Positions 5,671 through 5,850 of a stretch of 5,850 nucleotides of DNA are shown here, piece after piece; within the stretch, counting starts at the first letter, position 1, and each line of letters starts with the position of its first letter. This DNA comes from Bacteroidota bacterium (lineage in GTDB: Bacteria; Bacteroidota; Bacteroidia; Chitinophagales; Chitinophagaceae), in NCBI GenBank assembly GCA_026391115.1, contig JAPLER010000290.1, forward strand, positions 1 to 5,850. Direction: 5' to 3'. Below the pieces are notes generated by a model. The model had not been told where the DNA came from, did not search any database, and worked only from the letters and a program-made list of their open reading frames with translations. Made by a program: the position numbers and the translations under genes.

Positions 5671-5705
5671 AAAAAAACCTACAAAATATATTTTTTTAGG
5701 TTTTT
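5671..5705. terminator. Hairpin terminator, probably bidirectional
   Basis: AAAAACCTA (5673-5681) and TAGGTTTTT (5697-5705) form a 9-bp stem, and the loop contains a self-complementary AAAATATATTTT (5683-5694) that extends it. On the minus strand the stem ends in a run of seven T, the expected form for a terminator of the gene ending at 5727, which lies 22 bases upstream. The A-tract makes it usable in the other direction too. Confidence 0.6.
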
Positions 5706-5726
5706 ATAAATATACACTCTAATAAA

Positions 5727-5840
5727 CTATTTATTGATGACCATTAATTTGGTATCTACCAATACCCCATTGGCATATAAACTATAAGTGTATGTACCAC
5801 TTGGTAAGCTGCTTGTATTTAATGCTTTTCTAAACAGCGT
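5727..5840 (-). CDS. C-terminal type IX secretion sorting-tail fragment, frame interrupted upstream
   Basis: Thirty-seven codons before a TAG at 5729-5727 read NTSSLPSGTYTYSLYANG followed by VLVDTKLMVINK. This resembles the type A C-terminal sorting domain (GTY-x-Y-x-L, then a K-x-M-V end) that sends secreted Bacteroidetes proteins through the type IX system to the cell surface or medium. The same frame has stop codons at 5841-5843 and 5847-5849, and no start codon precedes the domain, so this is the tail of a larger gene rather than a small gene. Removing one base from the A-run at 5832-5834 would join it to an open frame (LKIDAV) running to the window edge. It is therefore a frameshifted gene, or the last bases of the window contain an error. 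The cargo part of the protein is not visible. Confidence 0.6.
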   Translation of the reverse strand, partial: TLFRKALNTSSLPSGTYTYSLYANGVLVDTKLMVINK

Positions 5841-5850
5841 CTATCTTTAG

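Noticed and set aside
5682..5690. TATATTTTG (minus) as a promoter for the acyltransferase-3 gene
   Set aside because: The spacing inside the element is one base too long for TAnnTTTG, and it lies in the loop of a terminator hairpin.
1..5850. CRISPR array, insertion sequence, tRNA or rRNA, toxin-antitoxin or defence system
   Set aside because: No direct-repeat/spacer pattern, transposase, terminal repeats, cloverleaf or rRNA-like stretch was seen; all sizeable genes have ordinary family assignments except the 71-residue membrane protein.

Overview
The window looks like chromosomal DNA from a member of the Bacteroidetes, probably close to the Chitinophagaceae/Sphingobacteriia. It is AT-rich. 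Promoter-like TAnnTTTG elements sit upstream of several genes, and Shine-Dalgarno sequences are weak or absent. Other lineage marks are a TonB-dependent receptor with an N-terminal carboxypeptidase-D-like domain and a C-terminal type IX secretion sorting tail. The lineage is inferred from these features, not from a search.

Left part, positions 1-780, all minus strand: the first 188 codons of a TonB-dependent outer-membrane receptor run off the left edge. Its leader holds a clear TPP (thiamin pyrophosphate) riboswitch at about 650-725, with a Bacteroidetes-type promoter at 733-762. Promoter, riboswitch and receptor together point to thiamin-repressed uptake of thiamin or a thiamin precursor. 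The receptor gene carries a run of 13 A residues just after the signal-peptide core. A one-base change in that run would truncate the protein, so it could act as an on/off switch.

Positions 781-1633, minus strand: a RidA-family enamine/imine deaminase and an Hsp15-like S4 RNA-binding protein, both housekeeping functions.

Positions 1760-3101, plus strand: a GDP-mannose-forming mannose-1-phosphate guanylyltransferase (manC type). A 71-residue two-helix membrane protein of unknown function overlaps its stop codon by one base (TAATG). This pair converges on the next gene with three bases between the stop codons.

Positions 3105-5651, minus strand: two unrelated integral-membrane O-acyltransferases in tandem, an MBOAT (DltB/AlgI-like) protein and an acyltransferase-3 (OafA-like) protein. 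A palindrome inside the last codons of the MBOAT gene probably ends transcription for the convergent pair. With manC next door, the central and right part may contribute to making and acylating a surface glycan, but no glycosyltransferase is present in the window.

Right edge, 5652-5850: a hairpin terminator, then the last 37 codons of a secreted protein with a type IX sorting tail, minus strand. Its reading frame is interrupted just upstream, so it is either a frameshifted gene or a sequence error near the edge.

The clearest regulated system is the TPP-riboswitch-controlled receptor. That class is known in Bacteroidetes. The homopolymer tract inside it is the least ordinary element. I saw no CRISPR array, insertion sequence, tRNA or rRNA.
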